Position numbers and translations under genes: made by a program. Source: Lactuca virosa (Eukaryota; Streptophyta; Magnoliopsida; Asterales; Asteraceae). From it: 64,000 bases of DNA. The notes under the pieces were generated by a model. It saw nothing but the letters and a program-made list of their open reading frames with translations. It was not told the DNA's origin and did no database searches. Shown here piece after piece: positions 1 through 12,112 of this stretch (its first letter is position 1; each line of letters opens with the position of its first letter). Where the stretch lies: positions 252,923,185 to 252,987,184 of the forward strand of contig CAKMRJ010005523.1 in NCBI GenBank assembly GCA_928212115.1, read 5' to 3'.

Positions 1-30
1 AGATCCTCCCCTAAATCATTTGCAACAAAA

Positions 31-1901
31 ATGGCTTTCCGTGTCACTGCCGCTGCCGCCTCTGCTTCCGCCATCACTACAAGAAAGCTTCCCGTTTTGC
101 TGTTCGACATAATGGACACGATTGTTCGCGATCCTTTTTACCACGACATCCCTGCATTCTTCGGGTACTTTTTTTGTTTCACTTTCAGAATTACCATGAT
201 ATTTCTCATGAAGATCGATTTAGTCAACGTAATCTTACTGTCTCTATTGCTGGACCTGATCCAACGGAGTATCCCCTTTGTTATAGTTTGGACTAAGTAT
301 CACATGCAATTACCTAGATGATAGCTTGAATGCCAATCTGAGGAAATTCTCACCTCTTAGGTCAAATATAGTGTGTTTAAATCCCCAAATTCCTTATGGG
401 TTCTCGTTACAGTCTGTTAGGGATTACTTATTATGAATTTTGATGTGGTTTGTAAGATTATATCAATTGACTATGAAAACTAATTCATATGGTTGATTTT
501 GTTAGTTAGGGATTACTTATTATGCATTTCTTCTGAGATATTTTGTGTTCTACAGAATGTCCATGAAGGAACTATTAGACTGCAAACATCCTACAGCGTG
601 GATCGAGTTTGAAAAAGGTCTTATTGATGAGGTATTGTTGGACATTCATCATTCATATTACTAGTTTTTGCAGAATGTCCCATGTACATAACATTTGATA
701 GATCTTTCCTATTTCAAAGTGGTGTTTATGATTTATTCATATCGTATAGAAATCTTGTGGTTCACTTGAAATTTCGCTTCTTTGGCTTACATTATTAAAG
801 AATATCTTCTTCAGATGGAACTAGAAAGAATATTTTTCAAAGATGGAAGACAATTTGACTTGGAAGGTAGGTTACAAAAGATTTAGTAACCAACAGAAAT
901 CGTCTTTCAATCAGCATGACTTAATTTGATTTCCTTTTTAGGTCTCAAAAGTTGTGTAAGTCAAGGTTACTCCTATATTGAAGGTGTTGAAGAACTTCTT
1001 AGTACACTGAAAGATAATGGCTATGAGATGCATGCTTTTACAAATTACCCAATATGGTATGACTGAACTGCAAGGTTTGTCACATACTTATTTGTCAAAT
1101 GAATAAATCCATATTTATTCTTATATAAAAAAAAAGACAATTTGGTCAATGATCCTAAATTTCACATCTATAGTGACATTGTATGTTTCAAGTTTCAACA
1201 TTGGAGTAAAGCTAAAACATGGTCAACAAAACATACAGCAATGGAACAAAAAAAAAAAAAGTCGAGTGATTAAGCATTTTGAAAAGAAGCCATGGACAAA
1301 ATGTGAAACTTGATTACTATTTAGTGATATTGTCCCCTTTTCCATCTCTCACTTTTCTTTATTGTTTTATAGGTACAAAATGATAGAGGACAAATTGAAG
1401 ATTTCCTCTTACTTATCTTGGACATTTTGTTCATGTATAATGGGTACATATAAACATTATTGCCCTTTTGAGAATATAATCCTTTTGAGATAATGCATTA
1501 TTTTATATATACTTCCCTAATTGCAGGAAAAAGAAAGCCTGATCCCCTTTTCTATTCAGAAGTTATAAAGTACCTTGACACCGAGCCACATAATTGTGTC
1601 TTTATTGATGACAGGTATTCTAGTTATAAAGGGTCTGAGTTCAATTAGATCTATGTTATATTAAAGTTATACGTATATGTTTATCAAATTGAAATATCAT
1701 TTAATGTTGTTGAAAAATAATAGTCCCAACTTTTTACAAATATGCAACAGGATGAAGAATGTAGAGGCTGCAAAAGAAGCTGGCATCATTGGATTACAGT
1801 TCAAGAATGCAGATTTGTTGAAGCAGGATTTATCTCTTTTGGGCATCAAATTTGAAAACAAGAACATGAAAAACAAGTTTGAGCAAACACATGGACTATG
1901 A
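31..1901 (+). CDS. HAD-family FMN hydrolase-like protein, probably chloroplast-targeted (7 exons, 228 aa)
   Basis: I read seven exons with GT-AG introns: 31-164, 556-631, 815-866, 942-1056, 1373-1443, 1527-1614 and 1751-1901. They join in frame to 687 nt. The protein matches what I remember of Arabidopsis At1g79790 (chloroplast FMN hydrolase 1), which removes phosphate from FMN to give riboflavin. Motif I is DIMDT at residues 26-30 with Asp26 as likely nucleophile. A KRKPD stretch lies near 151-155 and the acidic motif FIDDR at 175-179. The first 20 residues are rich in Ala, Ser and Thr and could be a short transit peptide. The start is the first ATG and only 30 nt of leader are in the window, so a longer N-terminus is possible. 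No broken exon is seen. The family call is firm. The exact substrate is inferred from the homologue. Confidence 0.85.
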
Positions 1902-2077
1902 AACTATGAAACCATCCCCTATAATGGTTCATACATTTTTAGCATTTCTTTTGTTGTAAGAAATATGAAAAAAAAAAGTATGATTCTTTTGACTGAAGTA
2001 TGTACAGTGTCCCTTAATGAACACATGGTTCGTTTTTTTGGTGAATACATGCTTGATGACAAAAAATAAAAAAGCTA

Positions 2078-2263
2078 TTATAGAATGGCCCCTAGAATGA
2101 CGTACATTCATTTCTTGTCTGATAAAGTTATAAACTTTGTGCTTTATGCCTAAAAGATAACTAATTCTTATAGAATGATCCCAAACATGACATATACATG
2201 CTACATTTTTCGTCTAATAAAATTGTGAACTGTATACTTCATGCCCAAAATATTAAAAAGTTG
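2078..2263. repeat. Diverged tandem repeat, about 93-bp unit, two copies
   Basis: The phrase TTATAGAATG starts at 2078 and again at 2168, and a decayed form (TTACAAAATG) starts a third partial unit at 2264. Each unit continues with similar text (GTCTGATAAAGTT versus GTCTAATAAAATT, then CTTTATGCC versus CTTCATGCC). The copies lie in the intergenic region and have no evident function. Confidence 0.55.
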
Positions 2264-2581
2264 TTACAAAATGATCCATGGACATGCGTTACTTTGATTC
2301 TTTACTTCAAGCCACGACAAAGTGAACTTTCTATTTCACTGCTATAGTTAAATAGATTTTTTGAAGTGTGATGTGCCAATAAAAGACATTACTGAAAATA
2401 TCACCTCCCATAAAAAACAGTTGAAAATGCTATGCTATAACCATGTAAAAATTTCAAAGTATAATGTTGTAAGAAATAAAAACATGATGCTATAATAAAT
2501 AAATAAATGAAAATATGTTGTAGCATTTATCCCTTAATCTTTGTTCAAACTATGAGAAAGAATTGTTCATATCCTACAACT

Positions 2582-2616
2582 AATGCAACTTACTTGGGAT
2601 GAGACTATTTCCACAG
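2582..2616 (-). repeat. Stray copy of exon 7 end plus splice donor of the neighbouring gene
   Basis: About 35 bp here closely repeats 3458-3492, where the reverse-strand gene ends its seventh exon and starts the next intron. The shared text includes GCAACTTACTTGGGATGAGA and the following TTTCCACAG. The copy sits beyond the stop codon of that gene, so it may be a local duplication or an old partial exon duplication. Confidence 0.55.
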
Positions 2617-2874
2617 CCTTATCTACAACAACAATAAACCAAACTTACATTTCAAAGTCAAACAATAAAAGTATAAAAACACAAGCCATATACAACTAAA
2701 ACACCATCATACACTATTCTTTTATGCCCATATCAAATAACAAAACAATTTCATGTGAAATTTCTTCTTTCCTTGTGACCGAGGTGCTATGCTCCTTGCA
2801 CAACCCCTACAGGATCCAAGGGTAAAATGGGCTTTTCACTTCTCATACGTATGCTCATCTGTATGTTATTGATG

Positions 2875-5800
2875 CTATGATGCAGAAGCTTTTGATGTTA
2901 AAGTATGGAGCATTGATTGAGCAACAATCAACTCCTCTCGAAGCATCACATTGTATTCGTATAAGTTTTGAAGGTTTTTCTGGATTTCTGAAGCACTTAA
3001 TTCTGAACCAGGTTTGATTTCTGCTAACAAGAAGACAAATAAAATCAATGCAAAGAACGGATTGACGGGCATAATGGTAATTTTATCATTTCCGACATCA
3101 TTTTGATTGGAGGGCATTATGGTAATTTTACCTAAAGAAGGTAGCAAAGGTATGTCATTATTGGTAACCTTTTCTTTCTCATATTTCCCATCACCTGACC
3201 CCTCATTTTGTGCCACCTGTTGAATAAATTAATATAAGTATGCAAAATCTATCCAAAAATGCAAGTTTTTTTTACTAATATGACAAAAGGTGATTGGAAT
3301 ATGAGCTACAATAAACAAATATATTATTTTACTAATTGATCAATTTCTGGAGTTGATTGCATTGCATTCGGAAAACTAACTTTTAAAGTGTAAATGTAAA
3401 TTTACCTAACTACCCCTAGCAGAGAACACTTGAAAAATAACAAAAAAATAAAAAATAATGCAACTTACTTGGGATGAGATTCTTTCCACAGGGATTGATC
3501 CAGAGTTACCAAAACAGCATGCCACTCCTCGGGCTTCACCTTTCTCTTGACTAAACTTCTGTGAAAAAAAAAACAAATAAATTCAAGAAAACAAAAAACT
3601 TTCAAAAATAAACAATTAACCACAAGAAAATATATAAAAAAAAAAATCATTACCTTCTCATCGGGTATGCTAACTTTGGTGTTAAAACTGATTGTATCTT
3701 TTCTTATATGATGCTTTCGTTTCTTTGATGATCCTTCATTTTCAGGAGGCAATGAACCACGACCCCATGTAAATATTACATATTTCCTCAACTATTTTTT
3801 CAAACATTAAGCAACCAAAAACACATTTGGCATAAAAAAATCGATGAACTTAAAGTAGACATGAGTTGAATTCTTTATAGAAAAATAGAACTTTACCTTG
3901 TCCCAACGTTCTTGTGCTTTCCTTTGACTTCTAATCCTTCTCATTATGCTATCTTCATGGCGAAACTTCTTGAATCTGTATTCAAACTACACAGGAATTA
4001 ACTTAGAAAAACTAAAGCATGGTTAAAAACTTAAAATAGATAAAAATTTATGTAATGTAATCTTGAGAAAATAAGAAAAACATACTTGCACCAAAAGGTA
4101 GAAAAAAAGGCCGATACTAATACAATACAAGCCACCCAAATCAGCAAGGAAGCCCACTGCATCCTCGGAAAAAAGAAAAAGAATCAAATGACCATTGTAC
4201 CCTTGTATCCCAGCAAACAAGTTTTCACAATATTCATCAAGTTTAACGTGAGAGGAGTTGGGAGGAAAAAGGACAAATAGGTAACAAGTTGGTGTCCTAA
4301 TTAAGTCAAAAAGAAACAACCATATAAAGTTTTCAAGAATAACTGAATAAGTGCTTAACCGATTAAGCACATTAAGTCAAAAAAGAAATAACATAGTCTT
4401 GAATCTTGATAAGATACTCACCTGGACCCGAAACATTCTGATTGTCAACTTCAACAATATAAGATGAAAGGAAATTCAAATGAAAAGTGATGTTAACAAA
4501 TCCATCATTAGAGCTTTGTAAAGAACCCCTCAACTGATTAATCTCATCAAACGAAGATCCAGGAAGAAACTCATGAAGAAGCGGTTGTATAAGTTTAAGA
4601 TCACGTTTATTCCGGTAAATCCGTGGAAATAAATTAAATTGCAAAATATTTGGATCCCTCCCTCTAAACGTAACAAATTTCCCATTATTTCCGCTTCCAT
4701 TCTTCAAAATCCCACTCACAAAACTCATATGATGTTCACGTTCATGATCCCTTGCAGTTAAATTGAACTCAAATCCAACAGCACTTGCGGGTGTATTTGG
4801 AAGATCAAGAAAATGCCACGAAGTGTAAAAATTGTCACGAAGAAGTTGACAATTGTTGCATTTGAGGGTGACTTTTGGGCCCTTTGTAGTGTTTTGACAT
4901 GAAAAATTTGCAAAAGTGGATAATGGGTTTGTTCTAAAATCCAAAAAACCGGGATTTCCGGTGTATAAAGTGCCAAGACCTCGAATATTTGAACAACTCA
5001 TGGTGGAAATTGTTGTGATGTTGAATTCCATATCGTTGTGGAATGAAGTTAAATCGGGTGCATTTGCTGCTACAACACTATGCACTTCTATTGTTCTTTT
5101 TGATATAATTTGGTAAAGTAACCTGTAATTGTAGCCAAATTAAGTTGTTAGTAGTTATAATCCAAAATGGGCCATTTTTTTTCATATGTGGATTGAAATT
5201 GTCATAGGAGGAAGACATGAACGATAAAAACAAAGTATTCCATTCATCCCATGAAATTTTGCATTAATTTGGTTTTCACATTTTTTGAAAAGTTTTCAAT
5301 TAAAGTCGCCAAATTGTCAATTGTCATTGTTTCAAATAAATTTGAATTAAATGATTTGGATTCACAAGATTCTTATATTTTTGTCTTTATTAAGTAGTAT
5401 TTTAAATAACTGAAAAATATACCTATAATTAGCTTCAAACTATATATTTTCATAGGATCAAGAATTGATGAAACTGCAGAATGTAGATAAAATAAATTCA
5501 ATCACTCACGCAGCAAACAAACCAATAAAAAGAATGCAACTTGCAATTGAGAAAGCTCCCCCAAGTTCTGTTTTCCGTTTCTTGAGAACCTTCTGATCAT
5601 CCTACATAAACAATGGAGTATAAATAAAGATGGTTAAATTTCAAAATTTCAAAGCTCGAATGTCTCTCAAGAACATAAACTTAATTCAATAATTCATTCA
5701 AATTAGCTAATTAAGCAGGCAAGTTTCAAACTAAATATGAACCCTAGATTTTAGACCTTATAAGAAAGGGGCATAACCTAAAAGCACATCGATTTTGAAT

Positions 5801-6235
5801 TTGAAAAGCTCAACAGCAGCTCAAATCAAAATTTCAAGAACAAAAACGAGCTAGAAAGATTACCAGCCAGTGGCGAGTAGCAAAACAGATATCCAATCTG
5901 CTAATCGCCCATCTGATCTTATACCACGGTGTTCTTCCATCACCAAGATCTCCAAACCTCACAAAAAAACAGAACAAGAGCCAAGTCACGATCATCACAA
6001 GGGTAGCACCAAGAAACACGCCCTGCGACTGCGTGTACTTCTTGATTGAATCAAATGACAAGATGGTCTCTGGGAAATTGATCGAATAATCAACTCCGGT
6101 ACCCACTAAGAATTCGTCGGCGCCGGAGACGGTGAAAGGGGTGCATACGTTGGCGGTGGCGTTGTACAAGAACCCTGGATTGCAAGCGCATAAAGAAGAG
6201 TTGAAACGGAAGGAATTAGTGCTTGGGCACTGCAT
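2875..6235 (-). CDS. Plant-specific membrane protein with glycosylated ectodomain (9 exons, 594 aa)
   Basis: Exons in transcript order are 6235-5864, 5601-5510, 5122-4422, 4156-4086, 3986-3897, 3791-3654, 3558-3469, 3216-3132 and 3020-2875. All have GT-AG borders and join in frame to 1785 nt. The N-terminus has four Cys (3, 16, 18, 31) in an EGF-like spacing with CNPGF. Hydrophobic segments lie near 72-92, 138-162 and 389-412. The loop of about 225 residues between segments two and three has many N-glycosylation sequons (NIT, NFS, NTT, NLT, NGS, NVS), so it probably faces outside or the lumen. The last 180 residues are polar and basic and end in a predicted helix rich in Leu, Glu and Gln. I recognise this as a conserved plant protein of unknown role but not by name. 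The 110-bp eighth intron was chosen over a 46-bp alternative that is too short for a plant intron. Confidence 0.8.
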
Positions 6236-8278
6236 TTTTGCAAGATTTGGTTCTGGGTTTAGCGATTATGTATGGATAGAATTGGGGTTTGGGTTTTCGT
6301 ATTTTGCTGGAGATCTTTGGAGAACTTGGGATTTGTTTGTGTAGGTGACGAAGAAAAGAATTTTTAGAAGTTTGGAGAAACCAACAGACAAAGATTCATT
6401 GGTTCGTTTACTTTTTCATTCTTTCTGACAGTTTGTTTCCGGTCTTTGTTGCTTGCATTGCGTTCGTTTACTGTAAACACATATTTTTAAAGAGTTATCT
6501 ACTAAAAGAGACAGGAGGGCCGCCGGTATTGCCACCACGATTTCGTCTAAAGGAGGGCAAAATGGGTCCAAGGCCGGTCCTATCTTTTTTAAGATCGGTT
6601 TTTTTTTTAGTCGGTCTGAAACTTTTTCGGTCTTTTTTTGTCAAGTTTAATTTTTAAGACCGATTTAAAAGAGATGGTTCGGACAGTCTGCTCGAGGACC
6701 GGGAAGGACACCGACCGATTTTTTTTCTTTATCGAAGACTACAAAACGAAACTATTTCACAACGCAAAATGCAATATCAAAGAACAAGCTTGTCATGATT
6801 AACATGAAGAAGTGGATGATTCAGTTGTGTCGTCCAAGAGAGTCACACGTGGATGGAGTTTGGAAACACTCTCATTAGGCCGTCCGGTATACCCGGAACG
6901 AAGGCCTCCGTGGTCTAGCTGGCCACGAACCACGTTCGTGCACACCATCCCACTGCCTCGTGGTGGCTCGTGGTCGTGGCGGTTCGTGTTGGAGACGACG
7001 GAGGCGGACGACCAATCAGGTCTCTTCTCCTCTCTTCTTCTCTCTTCCAGTCTTCTTCTTTCTTGCAGACCACGAGGAAGTGACCATCCCGTTAGGTTGA
7101 GGAATAGTTGTGGTGGTGACGTGGAGGTGGAAGACGGTGGTGGTCGTGAAGACCATAACGAATGGTCTAACATGAACATGTGGTCGGACACTTAATGATG
7201 AACCAATATGATGTGTTTTCGTAATAGTGTTGGCAAGTGGGATTCATATAGGTATAATGATATTTAATTTGCAACATAAAATTTCTCCAACACATTTTCA
7301 TAGCAAGCCCTCTGAGGATTAGGATGGACATATGGGGCAACAAACATAAACATGCATACTTAAAGATTCAATGTCGGAAACAAGATGTTTATTGAACCTA
7401 TTCAGAATGCTTCAAGTAGTCGAATCATGTTAAGTAGTTGTGGACATAAAGTAGAATGTGTTATTGCTAGAATGCTGACGTTTATATAATTCAGCTGTTA
7501 AAAAAAACATAAAGTAGAATGTTGAATTGTTGACAGATATGTCCCCTAATATATTTCCTAACAATTAAAACTTAATAAATATAATATATGATAAATATAA
7601 TAATAAAGTAAATTAAAAGTTTAATAGAGTCAAATTAAAGAAGTTATGTTATAAGAACTAAAGTGGTCAACTCATAAAAATTGAGATTTGACTTATATGA
7701 CTTGAAAGTCGTAAACTACATGGGAAATGTTATTTAAGGAAAAAAATAAAGAACTAGTTAGTTCTGATTCAAAATGTTGGTCTAAGTGTAAGTTTTTGAA
7801 GTTGAGGGATCATATTAGCCAAAGGCTCATAATTTTAGGATTGAATCTTCAGCCATTCAAACGAATTCATCAAAATGGAAGCTCCTTCCATGGAAAATTT
7901 CTTTTCTCCAGATTCTGAAGCATAGATGATGACCTAGTGAAGATCCATACATTTCCTCATCAATTTCTTTCTCGAAGAGCTACTTTTCTTTTCTAATTTC
8001 TCTATTCCATTATATATGGTTTGTGTTATGATGTGGAATTCGAATTCCAATTTTAATTATATGCTCTAATGGAGTTTCTAAACTTTATCCTTCTATTTGA
8101 TTCAATCCCTAAATAACATTTCCCTTATAGATGTTTGAATGGACTTTTGCATATGGTTTTGGGGGATTCCTAACCCTAGTTTCTCAAATCCAAAATTTTC
8201 CATCAAACAATGATTTAGATGAATTTTGAAAGTTAAGAATGTTCTCTAAATCATCATGTGGATTCCATATAATAAATG
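6236..8278. other. Upstream region of the membrane-protein gene; no gene recognised
   Basis: The first 150 bp should hold the leader and promoter of the reverse-strand gene. From 6500 to 6730 there are runs of T and repeated GACCG or CGGTC words. From 6800 to 7190 a GC-richer patch is open in both directions but shows no protein-like composition. From 7500 to 8278 the sequence is AT-rich and looks like decayed repeat DNA. I found no LTR ends, RNA gene or exon here. Confidence 0.5.
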
Positions 8279-9421
8279 TGTAACACCCCGTTTTCCCTGT
8301 ACAGTAGAAATTAATATAAACGTTCATTTGTAAAATTCAAAGTAGCGACATATTACTTTTTAGCAAAAGTAATCATCATAAACATGTAGAAGACGTCAAT
8401 ACGAATTTCGTAGATATAAAGAACGTTTATATATGACTTTGTATGAAGAAGTTATTATGCTTCGAAGTTTCATGTTCTGCCCTATACGGCAAAGTGTATA
8501 GTAAAAAGTGAATATGAGATATGTTGCTTATTACCTAAGTAATCTAAAATAAAGTCGTAGTAATCGTAAAAGTGAAAGTGTACATGTAAAGAACGTCCAA
8601 ATCTGACTTCATATGAGGAAGTTATGATTTTTTGAATTTTAGCCAAAATAATCATCATAAACATGTAGAAGACATCAATACGGATTTTGTAGATATAAAT
8701 AACGCTTAAATATAAATTCATATGAAGAAGTTATGATTCTTTGAAGTTTCATGTTCTACCCTATACGACAAAGCATATCGTAAAAAGTGAATCGGAGACA
8801 GATTGCTTATTAGCCTAAGTAATCTCAAAGAAAGTCGTAGTAATTGTAAAAACGAAAGTGTGCATGTAAAGAACGTCCAAATCTGACTTCATATGAGGAG
8901 GTTATGATTTTTCGAAGTTTCGGCGCAACAATATGCGATACATAAATCGAAATTAAGATTGGTTGAGTAATAGCCAAAACAATATAAACGAGAATTGAAG
9001 ATCTCATAAATACCAATCTGTCGTTATAAAGAACATAGAGAACAGAGTCCGTATGAAAGAGTTATGAATTTTACATTGTCTTTTACAGTATAATCTTCTT
9101 AGACTGTTAAACTTAAAATGAGATGAGAATTAGCCAACAGAGTCTAAATGAAAGGTGTAGTATTCGTCGATAGCTACACATGAATATAAATAACGTCGAA
9201 AACGGAGCTCGTATGCGAAAGATATGTATTTTTAAAGATTCACGACTTTACCTGGCATGGGAGGCGTAGGATCGAACACGTGGTACTAGTGGTAGCCAAC
9301 CCTCGCACCTACCAAAAGTCGTGGCGCGCCGTGCCCAAATCCTGTCTATAAATAGCAGTCATCCCTTATTCATTCCTCACACCAAAACTCACATATCTTT
9401 CTCTTTCTGATTCTGACTTCT
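8279..9421 (+). mobile_element. Truncated Gypsy-type LTR cut by the next element
   Basis: It starts TGTAACACCCCG, the usual opening of this class of plant Gypsy LTR. It has a TATA box (CTATAAATAG near 9347) and ends abruptly where the LTR at 9422 begins. It carries six diverged copies of an AAAGAACG...GAAGTTATG word spaced mostly near 165 bp. Two of those units are doubled together, with a period of about 279 bp (8362-8640 and 8641-8920). I did not find the rest of the LTR after 24868. Confidence 0.6.
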
Positions 9422-10265
9422 TGTAATGCTCAGTTCAGGTATTATTTATATTTTGGTCCCTTATATGTTGAATTATTAATTTTGGACCTTATGTTTGCAA
9501 GGTTGAGGGAAGGAGGGACCGTTTCTGCTAATTTTGGATTCTTGGAGGCGGAGCCCGAACGCGGGGTGTTCCCCTGGGGAACGCATTGCGTTCACGTGCC
9601 AAGTGCAAACCCTAAAATTTAAGGGTTAACCCCTATATAAAGAACATTATGCCCTAAAGTCCGCCACCCTTTCACCCTTAAGCTGCTCCCACGAAACCCT
9701 AATCCATATTTTGTGTGTTCTTGTTCTTAGAAGGCCTCTTGAGAGCATTTTGGTGTTTTGGATCCATTACCAAGGAAGTAAAGGTCAAAGCAAGGTGGTG
9801 GTGCAAAGGAGAAGTTGTAGATCTGGGAGTATTGCTTCATTTCAAACCTTTTCAAGGTATAAAGTCTTGAACTTGATCCATGAGTACTTAGATCTCTTAT
9901 TTTGAGTTTTTGGACCATTTTGGTCCCAAGGAGGAAGCTTTAATGCTCAAATCTGTTTCCTAGGCTTAGGGTTGCCACCGTTGGTACTATTTGAGTCCCT
10001 AAGACAGAAAGTTGCCATCTTGAAGGTCTTGATGTGTTCATGCATGAGATAAGGCCATTTTCATGGAAGTAGAATGCCATTTTTGGACTTTGGAGCTTTT
10101 GGGGACATGCAAAGTCACCAAGTCCATGACTTTATAGTTCTAGAGGTCCCAAATGGCATGGATCTACGTTTGGGTATTATAGATTAAGCATTAAGTGCTT
10201 AATGGCCGGTTTTTGGAATCTGGACGCGAACGCGCTGCGTAGGGTCTGGGAACGCCCTGCGTTCC
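9422..10265 (+). repeat. 5' LTR of the outer Gypsy element, first part
   Basis: It is collinear with the 3' LTR at 24541-24868 for its first 330 bp, including the TATATAAAGAAC promoter-like word near 9634. It ends at GTTCC (10261-10265), which is the target duplication of the inserted zinc-knuckle element. Confidence 0.7.
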
Positions 10266-11086
10266 TGTAACGCCCGTAGATCCGGGCTAGTCAATTTAGA
10301 GATAATAGGGGTCGAAAATGACTTTTCGACAAAAAGATTATTTAGAACAAATAATCTTAACCAAGTTGTAGAATATGTCTCAAGGGTTCCGTACATATAA
10401 AGAACGCCGAAATCCGAGTTATAACGAAGAAGTTATGGCCCGTCGAAATTTTTCGGCAAAACCGGCACGGCACCGGGAGACGTAAATAGTGAATTTACAA
10501 TAGAGGACTTTTTAGCCTTAGTGATCTAAACAAAATTTATAGTATATGTTAAACCGAGAATATCCATAAAAAGAACGCCCAAATCTGACTTCGTATGAGG
10601 AAGTTATGAATTTTCTAAGATTTGGCATAGCAGTGCACGACCCGCAACTCGAATTTTAGTTCGAGCGGTTTTTGGATTACGCAACCTAAATGAGAGTTGA
10701 AGATCTCATTAATAGGAACTCAACGGTAAAAAGACAGACGAAAACGGAGTCCGTATGAAGGAGTTACGAATTCTTCGTGGTCATTTAATAGTCTAATCTC
10801 ATCCTACTGTTAAATTTAAGATCGGTCGAGAATTAGCCAATGGAGTCTAAATGAAAGTTGTAGATCTTGTTTTTACCTACGCGTGGAAAAAAAAGAACGT
10901 CGAAAACGGAGCTCGTATGCGAAAGTTACGGGGTTTAGAAGTCGGCAGGGTGTTGCTGCAAAAGGGATGACGTGGCTGATTATGGGCCAAGGCTTTTCTC
11001 CCCAAGGCAAGCCACCAGAAGGTGACATGTGGCATGGACTCGATGAGTAGGAGGACCTACTCGACGAGTAGAGCTGTTTTCCAGCC

Positions 11087-11095
11087 TATAAATAG
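11087..11095 (+). promoter_or_regulatory. LTR TATA box (5' LTR)
   Basis: TATAAATAG follows a partly palindromic CTACTCGACGAGTAG word and is conserved at 19430-19438 in the 3' LTR. It is the likely core promoter of the gag-only element. CT-rich leader sequence follows about 50 bp downstream. Confidence 0.55.
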
Positions 11096-11988
11096 AGGTG
11101 TCGGGTTCCCTCATTCTTCACACCATTCCAACCTCTTCTCTCTCTCTCTCTAGAACCTCTCTCTAGCCCCTAAACCCCCCAAAAAGCCTAGGGAACCTCC
11201 CTAGCACCCGAAGGAAGCCCCGAGGCTCCCGGAGTCCCGAGAAAGGAGCCTTTCGGCTCGGGAACACTGCTCCGGCGAAGCCCGGTTTTTGAGAAAAACC
11301 CGCTGTAAGTGCGCTACGCCTAACCTATCTTTAGTATAGCTTATGTTTTAATATAGTAATGTTATTAGGACCTTATAATAATTATTTGGGCTATTATTAG
11401 GAGTTATATAGTGTTGTTTAACGCTTATATAATAATAATAATAGCTAGACTATTAATTAGTCTCGGTTAACGTTAGACTAAACGCTAGTGGTATTGATAC
11501 TAGGTTTTGTCAAGGGAAAATTGTTTTGAGATAACGAAGCGCTGTCCGAGTTCCGAGTCACCACCTTTCAGGTGAGTGCATAGTCCCTTTCATCTTACAC
11601 ATAGATATGAAGTATTTAATATAAATTACGTGCTATGTGTGCATATTGTCTGTATACTTGCCGTCTGTGCTGGGTGAAAGATTTTTATACATGTTTTAAA
11701 TGATTTAAACTGTATATGTATTTTATATCTACAAAATGTGTTGGGTAAAACATGGGTAGATGAAATAGTTGCTGTGTGACAAAAATAAAATGATGAGAAG
11801 TGATACAGACCATGAGATAAGGGTGAGAGGTAAACCATGAGAGAAACCTTTTACCCATGTGTTGGCCCCGTCATTCAGCAGAGTATGGATGACAACCACA
11901 GACTATTCTAGACAGTCCAGTTGACACTAGCAGGATCGCAACCTATAGGTGTTTTGAACTGTGTATTCACCAGATGTACTCTAAAAAC

Positions 11989-12112
11989 CATTGACATGTA
12001 TTGCGAGTGGATTCTCGGAAACGATACTGTCGATAAACGAGATAAAAACTCATTGACATGTACTGCGAGTGGATTATCGGAAACGATACTGTTGATAAAC
12101 GAAATAGCCCTG
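11989..12112 (+). repeat. 62-bp tandem duplication private to the 5' LTR
   Basis: The unit starting CATTGACATGTA and ending near GATAAACGA occurs twice here and once in the 3' LTR (about 20329-20380). The LTRs are identical at integration, so the duplication arose after insertion. Confidence 0.65.

Larger units (their letters stand above)
1902..2874. other. Intergenic region between two convergent genes
   Basis: This AT-rich stretch must hold both 3' UTRs. I see no further coding exon. It contains a tandem repeat (2078-2263) and a stray copy of an exon end plus splice donor from the downstream gene (2582-2616), both listed separately. Confidence 0.7.

Noticed and set aside
3021..3066. 46-bp intron in the last part of the reverse gene
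   Set aside because: Too short for a plant intron. A 110-bp intron (3131-3021) uses a better donor and gives a continuous frame.
6799..7195. Two overlapping ORFs of 127 and 130 codons on opposite strands
   Set aside because: A GC-rich patch with few stop codons. Neither translation has a domain or plausible composition, and the forward one is mainly Arg, Trp, Ser and Leu runs.
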